Shown: piece by piece, positions 41,378 to 49,267 of the stretch
Numbering within the stretch: the stretch's first letter is position 1
Layout of the letters: every line of letters begins with the position of its first letter
Assembly (NCBI GenBank): GCA_038237805.1
Contig: JBBRYI010000002.1
Span: 252,122 to 316,121, forward strand
Direction: 5' to 3'
Length of the DNA stretch: 64,000 bases
Source: JBBQFI01 sp038237805
GTDB taxonomy: Bacteria; Verrucomicrobiota; Verrucomicrobiia; Chthoniobacterales; UBA10450
Notes under the pieces: generated by a model
Told to the model about the DNA's origin: nothing
Seen by the model: only the letters and a program-made list of their open reading frames with translations
Database searches by the model: none
Translations under genes and position numbers: made by a program

Positions 41378-43105
41378 ATGGAACCTGCGTATTCACCTGA
41401 GACGCCGTTTGCGTATACTGGGATCGGCTCTCTGTTGGCGACGCCGCTGCGTGTACCGCCCAACCAACGGGCGTACTCGTGGAAGGCGGAGCAGATTCAA
41501 GATTTGCTTAGCGACTTCGAAACAGCGATGTCAGAAAGTGACGCAGCAGAGCGCGAATATTTCTTGGGATCGATCGTAATCACCGCCTCCGACGGTGATA
41601 GCCGTCCGGCAGTCGTGGACGGGCAACAGAGACTCGCGTCGGTGACGATGATATATGCAGCAATTCGCGATTATCTGGTCGAGCAAGATGAAATCGAAAC
41701 TGCGGATGATGTAGAGAAGGAATATCTCTACAGCCGTCACAAATGGACGAAAGAAGGAACACCGCGCCTAAAACTCAGCGATGAAGACGCAGACTTCTTT
41801 GAACGGTCGGTCATCGCTCGAGTTGATTCTGAAATACGTGACACGAAGCGAGTGCGCAAAGTTCCCGATTCGCACAAACGGATTCTGAAAGCCTTTGAGC
41901 TAATCAGCGATCGGATTCGCAAGATTGCCCAAGGGAGTCATGAACCGAACAAGGTTCTACAAGAATGGGAAGAGTTTTTACAAAAGAGCGTCAAAGTCCT
42001 GGTCCTCATGGTGCGAGATGAAAGCCGCGCCTACCAAATTTTTGAGACCTTGAACGACCGTGGGCTCGAGCTCGCGATCGCCGACCTCTTAAAGAATTAC
42101 GTTCTCGGTAAAGCCGGCAAGCGAAACTTTGATCAAGTGCGATTTCAGTGGACCACTGCGGTCTCACGATTGGGTGGAGATGCGATTATTAAACGATTCA
42201 TTCATCACTTCTGGGCGTCGAAGAATGGTTTAGTTCGTGAACGCGAGTTGTACAAACGTATTCGGCGTTCGATTAGAAATGAAAGGCAGGCGCTCGACTT
42301 CACTGTTGAACTCGCAGGGAGCGCGAATAACTACGCTGCGATCTTAGATGCCGACAGTCCGGTGTGGGCACGGGTGGGAACGCGAGGCAAAGAGCTAGTA
42401 TCGGATCTGAAAACCCTGAAAATGGAGCAGTACAAGCCACTGCTCTTATCGTGCCTGGATGTCTTCGACCCTGAGAAACCGAATGAGCTAAAAAAAGTGC
42501 TCGAGTTGCTTGTCGCTTGGAGCGTCCGATTTCAGGCTACTCAAGAACTCGGTAGCAGTGAAATTGAACGCTTCTATCCCGAAGCGGCACAAGCTGTCAG
42601 AGAAGAAAAAATCGTAACTGCTGTGAAACTCGCAGAGCGGTTCGCAGGTCAAGCTCCAGCGGACGGTGTTTTTCGTTCAAGATTTAAGACGCTGTCGATC
42701 GAAAATCGCCAGCTCGCGCGATACTATCTAAGGAAGCTCGAGAATCGCGCTCGAGCCGAAGCGGGTTCTAAAGAACACGGGATGATCGCAGACGAAGATA
42801 TCGTGAGTTTGGAGCATATCTTGCCCCAAGGAGCCGACCTCCATTCATGGCCTAGCTTTGATGATGATGAATTTAAGGGGAATCTTAACCGACTCGGAAA
42901 CCTGACGCTGCTGCTTCAGGACACGAACAGGGATTTGTCGAACCTGCCGTTCGACGTCAAACGACCCGTGTATCAAAAGCAGGAAGCGTTGATTACGAAC
43001 AAAGCCGGAGAGTTTGCGCAATGGTCGCCTGCCAGTATTGACGCGCGGCAAGAATGGTTGGGCGAGCTGGCAGTTCGAGAATGGCCACTCACGCTCAAAA
43101 AATGA
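41378..43105 (+). CDS. DUF262/DUF1524 protein (GmrSD-like putative nuclease)
   Basis: A 575-residue protein with an N-terminal DUF262 domain (PPNQRAYSWKAEQIQDLL; nucleotide-binding DGQQRLASVT at 81-90) and a C-terminal DUF1524 HNH-like domain (SLEHILPQG near 477, NRLGNLTLL near 504). The single-chain GmrS-GmrD order is that of type IV restriction enzymes cutting modified DNA, and of related phage-defence nucleases. It is divergent from a DNA methyltransferase; together they may form a two-gene defence system. Target and cofactor are unknown. Confidence 0.85.
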   Translation: MEPAYSPETPFAYTGIGSLLATPLRVPPNQRAYSWKAEQIQDLLSDFETAMSESDAAEREYFLGSIVITASDGDSRPAVVDGQQRLASVTMIYAAIRDYLVEQDEIETADDVEKEYLYSRHKWTKEGTPRLKLSDEDADFFERSVIARVDSEIRDTKRVRKVPDSHKRILKAFELISDRIRKIAQGSHEPNKVLQEWEEFLQKSVKVLVLMVRDESRAYQIFETLNDRGLELAIADLLKNYVLGKAGKRNFDQVRFQWTTAVSRLGGDAIIKRFIHHFWASKNGLVRERELYKRIRRSIRNERQALDFTVELAGSANNYAAILDADSPVWARVGTRGKELVSDLKTLKMEQYKPLLLSCLDVFDPEKPNELKKVLELLVAWSVRFQATQELGSSEIERFYPEAAQAVREEKIVTAVKLAERFAGQAPADGVFRSRFKTLSIENRQLARYYLRKLENRARAEAGSKEHGMIADEDIVSLEHILPQGADLHSWPSFDDDEFKGNLNRLGNLTLLLQDTNRDLSNLPFDVKRPVYQKQEALITNKAGEFAQWSPASIDARQEWLGELAVREWPLTLKK

Positions 43106-43135
43106 TTATGCTTGAAATCTCTACCGAGTAAGACC

Positions 43136-43936
43136 ATGGCGGACAAACCTTCGAAGCTGCGCATCGCCGATCGCGAATTCACGTCGCGGTTGCTTGTCGG
43201 CACAGGCAAATTCGCTTCGAACGAATTGATGCGGGACGCGCTCGACGCGAGCGGCGCGGAAATCGTGACCGTCGCATTGCGGCGTGCGAATCTTTCCGGA
43301 AAGCGCGACCCATTCGCAAACATCCTCGATTTCATCGATCCAAAACGTTTCCTGCTTTTGCCGAACACAAGCGGCGCGCGCAACGCGGAGGAAGCGGTGC
43401 GATTAGCACGCCTCGCCGCCACCGCCGGACTGCCAACCTGGGTGAAGCTCGAAATTCATCCCGATCCACGTTACCTGCTCCCCGATCCGATCGAGACTTT
43501 GGCCGCGGCGGAAATTTTAGTGAAGGAAGGATTCACCGTCCTCCCGTACATCAACGCCGATCCGGTTCTCGCGAAAAGATTGCAGGACGTCGGGACGGCA
43601 ACGGTCATGCCGCTTGGCTCGCCGATCGGCAGCAATCGCGGGATTGAAACGCGCGCGCAAATCGAAATCATCATCGAACAGGCCACTGTGCCGGTGGTCG
43701 TCGATGCCGGTCTCGGCGCGCCGAGTCAGGCGGCGGAAGCGATGGAGATGGGCGCCGATGCCGTACTCGTGAATACCGCGATCGCCATCGCAGCGGATCC
43801 CAGTCGGATGGCGCAAGCATTTCGTAAAGCCATCGAAGCTGGTCGCGAAGCGTACGAAATTGGTCTGGCACAGGCGATTCGTGGCGCGTCAGCCACGAGC
43901 CCACTGACGGGAATTTTCAGAGAGCGCGGCGACTAA
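43136..43936 (+). CDS. thiG: Thiazole synthase
   Basis: A 266-residue TIM-barrel enzyme making the thiazole part of thiamine from deoxyxylulose phosphate, dehydroglycine/glycine imine and ThiS thiocarboxylate. Diagnostic text: RLLVGTGKFAS, VTVALRR, the Schiff-base lysine in WVKLEIHPDPRYLLPD, and MPLGSPIGSNRG and VVVDAGLGAPSQAAEAMEMGADAVLVNTAIA. I chose ATG 43136 (MADKPSK); the ATG at 43112 is possible. No other thi gene and no TPP riboswitch is near; it stands alone 30 bp after the defence gene. Confidence 0.95.
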   Translation: MADKPSKLRIADREFTSRLLVGTGKFASNELMRDALDASGAEIVTVALRRANLSGKRDPFANILDFIDPKRFLLLPNTSGARNAEEAVRLARLAATAGLPTWVKLEIHPDPRYLLPDPIETLAAAEILVKEGFTVLPYINADPVLAKRLQDVGTATVMPLGSPIGSNRGIETRAQIEIIIEQATVPVVVDAGLGAPSQAAEAMEMGADAVLVNTAIAIAADPSRMAQAFRKAIEAGREAYEIGLAQAIRGASATSPLTGIFRERGD

Positions 43937-43940
43937 TCTT

Positions 43941-44007
43941 CAATGTGGGAGCGGCCTTAGCGCCGCGATGGCTGCAGAGTCGGGACGCAAAGGTCCCTCC
44001 CACATTG
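43941..44007. repeat. Palindromic intergenic element with perfect 11-bp arms
   Basis: CAATGTGGGAG (43941-43951) and CTCCCACATTG (43997-44007) are exact inverses; an inner GCGGCCTTAGCGCCGC hairpin adds structure. It lies between the convergent thiG and the small minus-strand operon and may act as a two-way transcription block. Confidence 0.6.
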
Positions 44008-44012
44008 TTAAC

Positions 44013-44237
44013 CTACAGCGGCTTAAAGTGAACCGTGGCATCGTTGTAAAATTCGATCTGACGGCCACCCACTCGCCTGACGACTCGCCAACCATGGCGA
44101 AGCGCGGTGTCATCCAGCTCGTCTGTTGAGAGGGAACGCAGGACATGAAGCTCAGCCGGATGTGTCACTAAATATTCCGGTTTCATGGCGAGGACTCGTT
44201 CGATTTTTCCCTCCAACCCTGGCAAATCGGGATGCAT
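44013..44237 (-). CDS. Small basic protein of unknown function, second gene of a coupled pair
   Basis: A 74-residue protein (starts MHPDLPGLEGKIERVLAMKPEYLVTHPAELHVLRSL in outline: a short helical unit, then WRVVRRVGGRQIEFYNDATVHFKPL). The ATG at 44237 overlaps the stop of the preceding small gene as TGATG, a translational-coupling arrangement. An in-frame TTG at 44240 is an alternative start. I do not recognise a family; the composition and steady codon use suggest a real gene. Confidence 0.55.
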   Translation of the reverse strand: MHPDLPGLEGKIERVLAMKPEYLVTHPAELHVLRSLSTDELDDTALRHGWRVVRRVGGRQIEFYNDATVHFKPL

Positions 44238-44428
44238 CAATTGTCCCTGGTTTTATTCGAAGCCTTCGGCCTTACATCGAGAACCGAAGGATCCGGCGGC
44301 GGCTTGAACTTGCGATTTAGTTTTTGCCCGAGCGTGCGAGCGGCTTTTTCATGCGGTGTCGGACCGCGCGCCTCCGGTTTCTCTAATCTTCGCACCACGC
44401 AACGTCCTGCGGTTGAAACAAAGGACAA
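44237..44428 (-). CDS. Small basic protein of unknown function, first gene of a coupled pair
   Basis: A 63-residue reading frame from a TTG start at 44428, with GGAG about 10 bases upstream as ribosome-binding site. The product is strongly basic and proline-rich towards the end (EKAARTLGQKLNRKFKPPPDP). Its TGA shares the A with the ATG of the following gene. It is divergent from the ornithine cyclodeaminase-like gene at 44486. Support rests on the ribosome-binding site, the TGATG coupling and composition; the family is unknown. Confidence 0.5.
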   Translation of the reverse strand: MSFVSTAGRCVVRRLEKPEARGPTPHEKAARTLGQKLNRKFKPPPDPSVLDVRPKASNKTRDN

Positions 44429-44485
44429 GCTATTATCGCTCCGGCCGCGACTGGCGCTGCGGCTTCTCCTCGCTACCTTGGGCCG

Positions 44486-45736
44486 ATGGTTTCGGAAACC
44501 GTTGAATTGCGAGGACACATTATCGATTCGCTGATCCTGCCGAAGGTGTTGGATCAAATCCTCTCTCATCACGGCAATTTCAAGATCAGCGAAATCAAGA
44601 TTGGTCAGAACCGTGCCGATCAAAGTTTCGCGCGCATCGAGGTTTCAGCCGATTCGCACGAAACGCTCGATGATCTCGTGCTGCGCCTGCGCCAGCACGG
44701 CGCGGAAGTTGTCGAACAAAAAGATGCGCAACTCGCGGATGCGCCGGCTGACGGCGTTTTCCCGACAGATTTTTACGTCACGACCAATCAGCAAACTTTT
44801 GTTCACACGGGGGGCAAGGAAATCGAGGTGGTTCCGACGATTATGGATAGCGGGATTGCGGTGGACCGCGCGGCGGGGCGGGCCAGAGCGGTAAAGTTCT
44901 ACGAAGTCCAACGCGGAATGGAGATCGTAGTCGGCCACCAGGGCATCAAAGTCGTGCCTGTGCAACGGTCCACCTCGCGCACTGACATTTTCGAATTCAT
45001 GGCGAGTAACGCTGCGGTCGAGCGACCGAAGAGCGCGGTCATTTGCGAGATCGCGCGCGAGCTCAAACGCGCGCGAGAAAGCGGCGGCAAGATTCTCGTC
45101 GTGGCCGGCTCCGCGGTGGTGCAAAGCGGTGCGGGCGAGCATCTCGAAAAATTGATCGAATGGGGATACATCGATCTGCTTTTCGCCGGGAACGGGTTTG
45201 CGCTGCACGACATCGAGAGCGCGCTTTTTCATACATCATCCGACGTCGAACTGGCACGAGCCGTCTCGGCCAACCTCACTCACGAGAATCAGATCCACGC
45301 CATCAACGTCGTTCGCGCCGCCGGTGGAATCGCGCGCGCGGTGGATAAGAAAGTTTTGCAGCGCGGTGTCATGTTCAGGTGCGTTGGACACAAAATTCCT
45401 TTCATCCTCGCCGGTTCGATTCGCGACGAAGGTCCCCTCCCGGAAGTTATTACGGATGCGATCGAAGCGCAGAAAGCGATGCGCGAAAAAATTGGCGGCG
45501 TTAAGATTGCGCTCTTGCTGAGCTCGATGTTGCATTCGATGGCGGTGGTGAGTTTGCTTCCTGCCGATGTAAAAACGCTCTGTGTCGATATCAATCCAAG
45601 CGTGATCAACCAAGTGACCGACCGCGGAACTTTTCAGGCCGTCGGATTAATTACGGACATCGAGCCGTTCCTTCGCGAGCTGACCGGCTGTTTGGAAGCG
45701 TTGCGCACGTCTGAAAAAAGCAAGGCGCGAACTTAA
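44486..45736 (+). CDS. Ornithine cyclodeaminase-like protein (TIGR00300/AgrE C-terminal type)
   Basis: A 416-residue protein related to the C-terminal part of cyanobacterial ArgZ/AgrE and to the LOR/SDH-type domain of TIGR00300. It includes PTIMDSGIAVDRAAGRARAVKFYEVQ, the dinucleotide-binding-like KILVVAGSAVVQSGAGEHLEKLI, and the LFAGNGFALHDIESALFHTS segment. It lies 11 bp upstream of an arginine-dihydrolase-like gene; in cyanobacteria the two activities are fused in one protein that turns arginine into proline. Role inferred from that comparison. Confidence 0.72.
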   Translation: MVSETVELRGHIIDSLILPKVLDQILSHHGNFKISEIKIGQNRADQSFARIEVSADSHETLDDLVLRLRQHGAEVVEQKDAQLADAPADGVFPTDFYVTTNQQTFVHTGGKEIEVVPTIMDSGIAVDRAAGRARAVKFYEVQRGMEIVVGHQGIKVVPVQRSTSRTDIFEFMASNAAVERPKSAVICEIARELKRARESGGKILVVAGSAVVQSGAGEHLEKLIEWGYIDLLFAGNGFALHDIESALFHTSSDVELARAVSANLTHENQIHAINVVRAAGGIARAVDKKVLQRGVMFRCVGHKIPFILAGSIRDEGPLPEVITDAIEAQKAMREKIGGVKIALLLSSMLHSMAVVSLLPADVKTLCVDINPSVINQVTDRGTFQAVGLITDIEPFLRELTGCLEALRTSEKSKART

Positions 45737-45747
45737 GGAGTGGCGCG

Positions 45748-46554
45748 ATGCGACGTTTGCTCCTTTGTCCCCCGGATCATTTTGGCATCGAATACGAGAT
45801 TAATCCGTGGATGAGTCGCGCACGCGGCGCCGATGTCGAAGCGACAAAAGCGCAGTGGAAAGGATTGTTCGAGAAACTTTCCAGTCTCGATTGCGAGATC
45901 GATCTCATCACGCCGCAGCCAAAACTTCCCGACATGGTTTTCACGGCGAATGCCGGACTCACGGTCGGCAAGAAATTTATCCCGAGCAATTTTCGGCACG
46001 TCGAGCGCTCCGGCGAAGCGCCGCATTTCGCCCGCTGGATGAAGGAGCAGGGTTACGACGTGATTTGGTTACCGGAAAATCTTTACTTCGAAGGTGAAGG
46101 CGACGCGCTTTTCGCCGGCGACGCACTTTTCTGCGGATACAAATTTCGTTCGGACATTAACTCACATCGAGCTGTCGCCGACATTCTTGGCGGTCTCGTC
46201 ATTTCCGTCGAATTGGTCGATCCACGCTTTTATCATCTTGATACGTGTTTTGCTCCATTGCCGGACGGTGGCGTGGTTTGGTTTCCAGCTGCATTCGATG
46301 AGTATGGCCAACGCGCTATTCGCGAACATGTCACCGACCTGATTGATGTCGTGGAAGAAGAAGCGGCGCACTTCTCCTGTAACGCCGTCGTGCTCGAGCG
46401 CGACATCGTTCTGCCGGAAGGCGCGCCGCAGCTGGTGAAAGCGCTGCGCGATCGCGGATTTAATTGTCACGCGTTGCCGATGACGGAATTTTTGAAAGCG
46501 GGCGGAGCCTGCAAATGTTTGACGATGTTCATGCCGCAGCGCGAGAAGGTTTAA
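45748..46554 (+). CDS. Arginine dihydrolase-like guanidine hydrolase (amidinotransferase superfamily)
   Basis: A 268-residue enzyme of the DDAH/arginine deiminase fold, similar to the N-terminal part of cyanobacterial ArgZ/AgrE, which converts arginine to ornithine, CO2 and ammonia. Visible: DMVFTANAGL with N68 (in the position of the asparagine that in ArgZ allows full hydrolysis), the histidine in VDPRFYHLDTCFAPL, and the catalytic cysteine in GGACKCLTMF near the end (C257 or C255). It follows the ornithine cyclodeaminase-like gene with an 11-bp gap; the pair would feed ornithine to proline. DDAH-type activity remains an alternative. Confidence 0.75.
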   Translation: MRRLLLCPPDHFGIEYEINPWMSRARGADVEATKAQWKGLFEKLSSLDCEIDLITPQPKLPDMVFTANAGLTVGKKFIPSNFRHVERSGEAPHFARWMKEQGYDVIWLPENLYFEGEGDALFAGDALFCGYKFRSDINSHRAVADILGGLVISVELVDPRFYHLDTCFAPLPDGGVVWFPAAFDEYGQRAIREHVTDLIDVVEEEAAHFSCNAVVLERDIVLPEGAPQLVKALRDRGFNCHALPMTEFLKAGGACKCLTMFMPQREKV

Positions 46555-46680
46555 GGGTAGGGCGCGTGTCTCGCGCACTGTGGCGGATGTCTGGTCCGCC
46601 ACCTGTAAATGCGCCGAAGGCGCCTATGTTATTCGCGCGCGAGACGCGACGCAACACGGACGAGACGTCCGCGCTACCCA
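46555..46680. repeat. Palindromic element, family B copy 2
   Basis: GGGTAGGGCGCGTGTCTCGC at the left and GACGAGACGTCCGCGCTACCC at the right share their wording with the carB element. An inner GGCGGATG/GGTCCGCC stem is present. It lies between the arginine-dihydrolase-like gene and polX, and overlaps the polX stop codon. Confidence 0.7.
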
Positions 46681-48431
46681 GATCTTTTGCGCGCGAGCTC
46701 AGCCTCAATTTTCCCTAACGGCAGACAATTCATCACGTCGCTTTTCGTCAGCCAACCTTTGCGCGCGACGCCCACGCCAAAACGCAATTCCTGCAGGCGC
46801 TCGACACGGTGCGCGTCGGGATTGATCACACACTTCACTCCTTTTTCTTTCGCGAGCGGCCACCAGCGCCAATCGAGATCGAGCCGTTTCGGCGCCGCGT
46901 TAATTTCGATCCATGTTCCTGTCTCTGCTGCAGCCTCGATCACCGCAGGAATATCGATCGCGTAAGGATCGCGTTTCAACAGCAGCCGTCCTGTCGGATG
47001 TCCCAGCATCGTTACGTAAGGATTTTGCAACGCGCGAATGACGCGCTCCGTCATTTGCGCCTCGGACAAACTGAAAACGGAATGGATTGAGGCGACGACA
47101 AAATCCAATTGCGCGAGCACGTCGTCTTCGAAGTCGAGTGTGCCGTCCCGCAAGATGTCGCACTCGACTCCGGCAAAAATGCGAAAGCCATCGAAACGGG
47201 TGTTTAGTTTTTTGATCGCAGCGATCTGCTCGCGCAGGCGTTCGACATCGAGTCCGTGCGCTTGAATGGAACTACGACTGTGATCGGCGATGCCGAGATA
47301 TTGCAAGCCGAGTTCCTGGGCCGCTGCCGCCATTTCCTCGAGCGTATTATGACCATCGCTCGCCGTGGTGTGGCAATGAAATGTTCCGCCCAAATTCTCC
47401 AGTTCGATCAGGCGCGGTAATTTTCCTGCAGCCGCCGCATCAAACTCGCCGCAATTTTCGCGCAACTCGGGCGGAACGAATTCGAGATCGAGTGCGCGAT
47501 AAAGTTCCGCTTCATCTCGAATCACCGGAATCTTCGCCGCCGTCTTTGTCTTTTTCGATTTCGGATCGATCGGTGCCGGCGCTATCCGATATTCATTTAA
47601 TGTCCAACCGCGTTGCAGGGCGCGGTTACGCATGACGATGTTGTGTTCCTTGCTCCCCGTAAAATAATTGAGCGCGAATGGATATTCCGCTGAAGTGACG
47701 ACGCGCAGATCGCATTGAATACCCGAGCGCAATCGCACGCTGCTTTTCGTCGGGCCCTGCGCAATCACGCTTTCTACCAGCGGATGTTCGATAAACGATT
47801 TCGTGATGGCGGCCGGTTCCTTCGTAGCCACGATGAAATCCAGATCGCGCACGATTTCCTTGTGACGACGATAACTTCCGGCAACACAGACTTGGAGCGT
47901 ATCCGGATGGGCGCGCAAATCCGTCTGCAATGATTCGGCTTCGGCCGCGATTTGTCCCAGTTGAAACGAGCCGCTGTGTTTCGCGCGCGTCGCGATCGCC
48001 TGGCAAAGTTTTTCCTGCGTCGTTTTCCCGAAGCCCGGAAGCTCGGCCACTTTTCCGCTCTCGCAGGCCGATTGCAGTTCCGCGATCGAGCTGACGTGCA
48101 GTTTCTCATAGAGTGCTTTGATCTTCTTCGCGCCCAACCCCGGAATCGAAAACAATTCGAGGATGGCGCCGGGGAATTCCGCGCGCAGTTCTTCGAAAAA
48201 TTTCAGTGAACCCGTTTCCGCAAGTTCCTTGATCTTGGCCGCGATCGCCTTACCGATTCCGGGAATTTTCTCCAGCGTTTCTTCATCTTTCAAATCGCCG
48301 AGATTGCCGCCGAAAGTTTCAATCGAGCGCGCCGCGTTGGTGTAAGCGCGAATCTTAAAAGGATTTTCATCCTTTAGCTCGAGGAGCGTCGCGATTTGCT
48401 CCAGAATTTCGGCGATTCCTTCTTTGGTCAT
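46674..48431 (-). CDS. polX: PolX-type DNA polymerase / 3'-5' exonuclease
   Basis: A 585-residue family X enzyme of base excision repair. An N-terminal HhH region (EKIPGIGKAIAAKIKEL; FSIPGLGAKKIKALYEKL; LPGFGKTTQEKL), the polymerase palm with GSYRRHKEIVRDLDFIVAT, and a C-terminal PHP exonuclease domain (TFHCHTTASDGHNTLEEM, GIADHS, GVECDIL, INPDAHRVE) are visible. The start at 48431 (MTKEGIAEILEQ) removes a leader encoded by repeat A5. The final TAG lies in repeat B2, so the last residues come from the element. Confidence 0.92.
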   Translation of the reverse strand: MTKEGIAEILEQIATLLELKDENPFKIRAYTNAARSIETFGGNLGDLKDEETLEKIPGIGKAIAAKIKELAETGSLKFFEELRAEFPGAILELFSIPGLGAKKIKALYEKLHVSSIAELQSACESGKVAELPGFGKTTQEKLCQAIATRAKHSGSFQLGQIAAEAESLQTDLRAHPDTLQVCVAGSYRRHKEIVRDLDFIVATKEPAAITKSFIEHPLVESVIAQGPTKSSVRLRSGIQCDLRVVTSAEYPFALNYFTGSKEHNIVMRNRALQRGWTLNEYRIAPAPIDPKSKKTKTAAKIPVIRDEAELYRALDLEFVPPELRENCGEFDAAAAGKLPRLIELENLGGTFHCHTTASDGHNTLEEMAAAAQELGLQYLGIADHSRSSIQAHGLDVERLREQIAAIKKLNTRFDGFRIFAGVECDILRDGTLDFEDDVLAQLDFVVASIHSVFSLSEAQMTERVIRALQNPYVTMLGHPTGRLLLKRDPYAIDIPAVIEAAAETGTWIEINAAPKRLDLDWRWWPLAKEKGVKCVINPDAHRVERLQELRFGVGVARKGWLTKSDVMNCLPLGKIEAELARKRSG

Positions 48432-48488
48432 GATTCGTCCCAAATCGTTAACGAGATTTCGATGCGCGTCGAATACCTCTCCTATTTT

Positions 48489-48555
48489 GTCATTCCGAGC
48501 GCAGTCGAGGAATCTCTCAACAATAAGAGATGTCTCGGCTAGCGCTCGACATGAC
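48489..48555. repeat. Dispersed palindromic repeat, family A copy 5
   Basis: GTCATTCCGAGCGCAGTCGA at the left, inner AATCTCTCAACAATAAGAGATG, right TAGCGCTCGACATGAC. It is the shortest and clearest copy and lies between the lytic transglycosylase and polX genes, both on the minus strand. Confidence 0.72.
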
Positions 48556-48587
48556 AAGGAAGCGGGCTGCTCGCACGAGCACGGGCG

Positions 48588-49187
48588 CTACATCCGGCCA
48601 CGCCGTTTGTAGAACTCGTAACGGTGCATGATCGAATCGACGTAATTGCGTGTGCCGGGGAAATCGATGTTGCGCCGGAAGGAACTGGCCGAGATCGCCA
48701 CGTCAGCGCCGCCGGCCCAGCGTTGCGCCCGACTCGCGCCCGCGTTGTACTCGGCGAGCGCAAATGGCATCGGTTCCGCTTCATGTTGCCAATGCTGCAG
48801 TGCGCGCCGCAGATACCACGAGCCGGCTTCGAGATTTTTTCTCGGATCGAAAAGCTCTTCGACTTGGAAATTATCGATCCGGTTTTCGCGGGCCCATTCG
48901 CTCGCTGCCGTCTCGCTCACCTGCATGAGACCGCGTTCGCCGGCTGCTCCGAATTTTTTTGGTTCGAATCTGCTCTCGCGCCACACAATTGCCTTCACCA
49001 ACATCGGATCGATTCCATGTTCCTTCGCCACACTGCGAATCAAACTGTCGTACTGGTGAAAACGAGCTGGGCTGATCCACTCGTAAAATGTGTAAACCGG
49101 GTCGCCCGATCGATAGGCGAAATATCCCAGCGCCGCCGCTCCCGCGAGGAGCAGACAAATGATGAGTTTGAAAACGAAGCGCGTCAT
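48588..49187 (-). CDS. Lytic transglycosylase, SLT domain
   Basis: A 199-residue membrane-anchored enzyme that cleaves peptidoglycan. N-terminal anchor (VFKLIICLLLAGAAALGYFAY), then the SLT core: DPMLVKAIVWRESRFEPKKFGAAGERGLMQV with the catalytic glutamate in WRESRF, LFDPRKNLEAGSWYLRR, and ALAEYNAGASRAQRW. It is divergent from priA over 80 bp. Confidence 0.92.
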   Translation of the reverse strand: MTRFVFKLIICLLLAGAAALGYFAYRSGDPVYTFYEWISPARFHQYDSLIRSVAKEHGIDPMLVKAIVWRESRFEPKKFGAAGERGLMQVSETAASEWARENRIDNFQVEELFDPRKNLEAGSWYLRRALQHWQHEAEPMPFALAEYNAGASRAQRWAGGADVAISASSFRRNIDFPGTRNYVDSIMHRYEFYKRRGRM

Positions 49188-49267
49188 GTCGCGCCGAGAA
49201 CATGTCCCATTCCGGGCGCAGGGAAAGTTGGATAACTGCGGGAAGACGGAGAAGTTTCCATCTCCTC

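Noticed and set aside
43106..43135. TPP riboswitch before thiG
   Set aside because: Only 30 bp separate thiG from the preceding gene, too short for the element.
44237..44623. Longer minus-strand frame of 128 residues
   Set aside because: Its first half overlaps the start of the ornithine cyclodeaminase-like gene in antisense and looks random; only the part from the TTG at 44428 has a ribosome-binding site and plausible composition.
45748..46554. Agmatine deiminase partner of aguB
   Set aside because: Length and wording fit the ArgZ/DDAH group and not AguA, and the gene lies 7 kb from aguB next to the cyclodeaminase-like gene.
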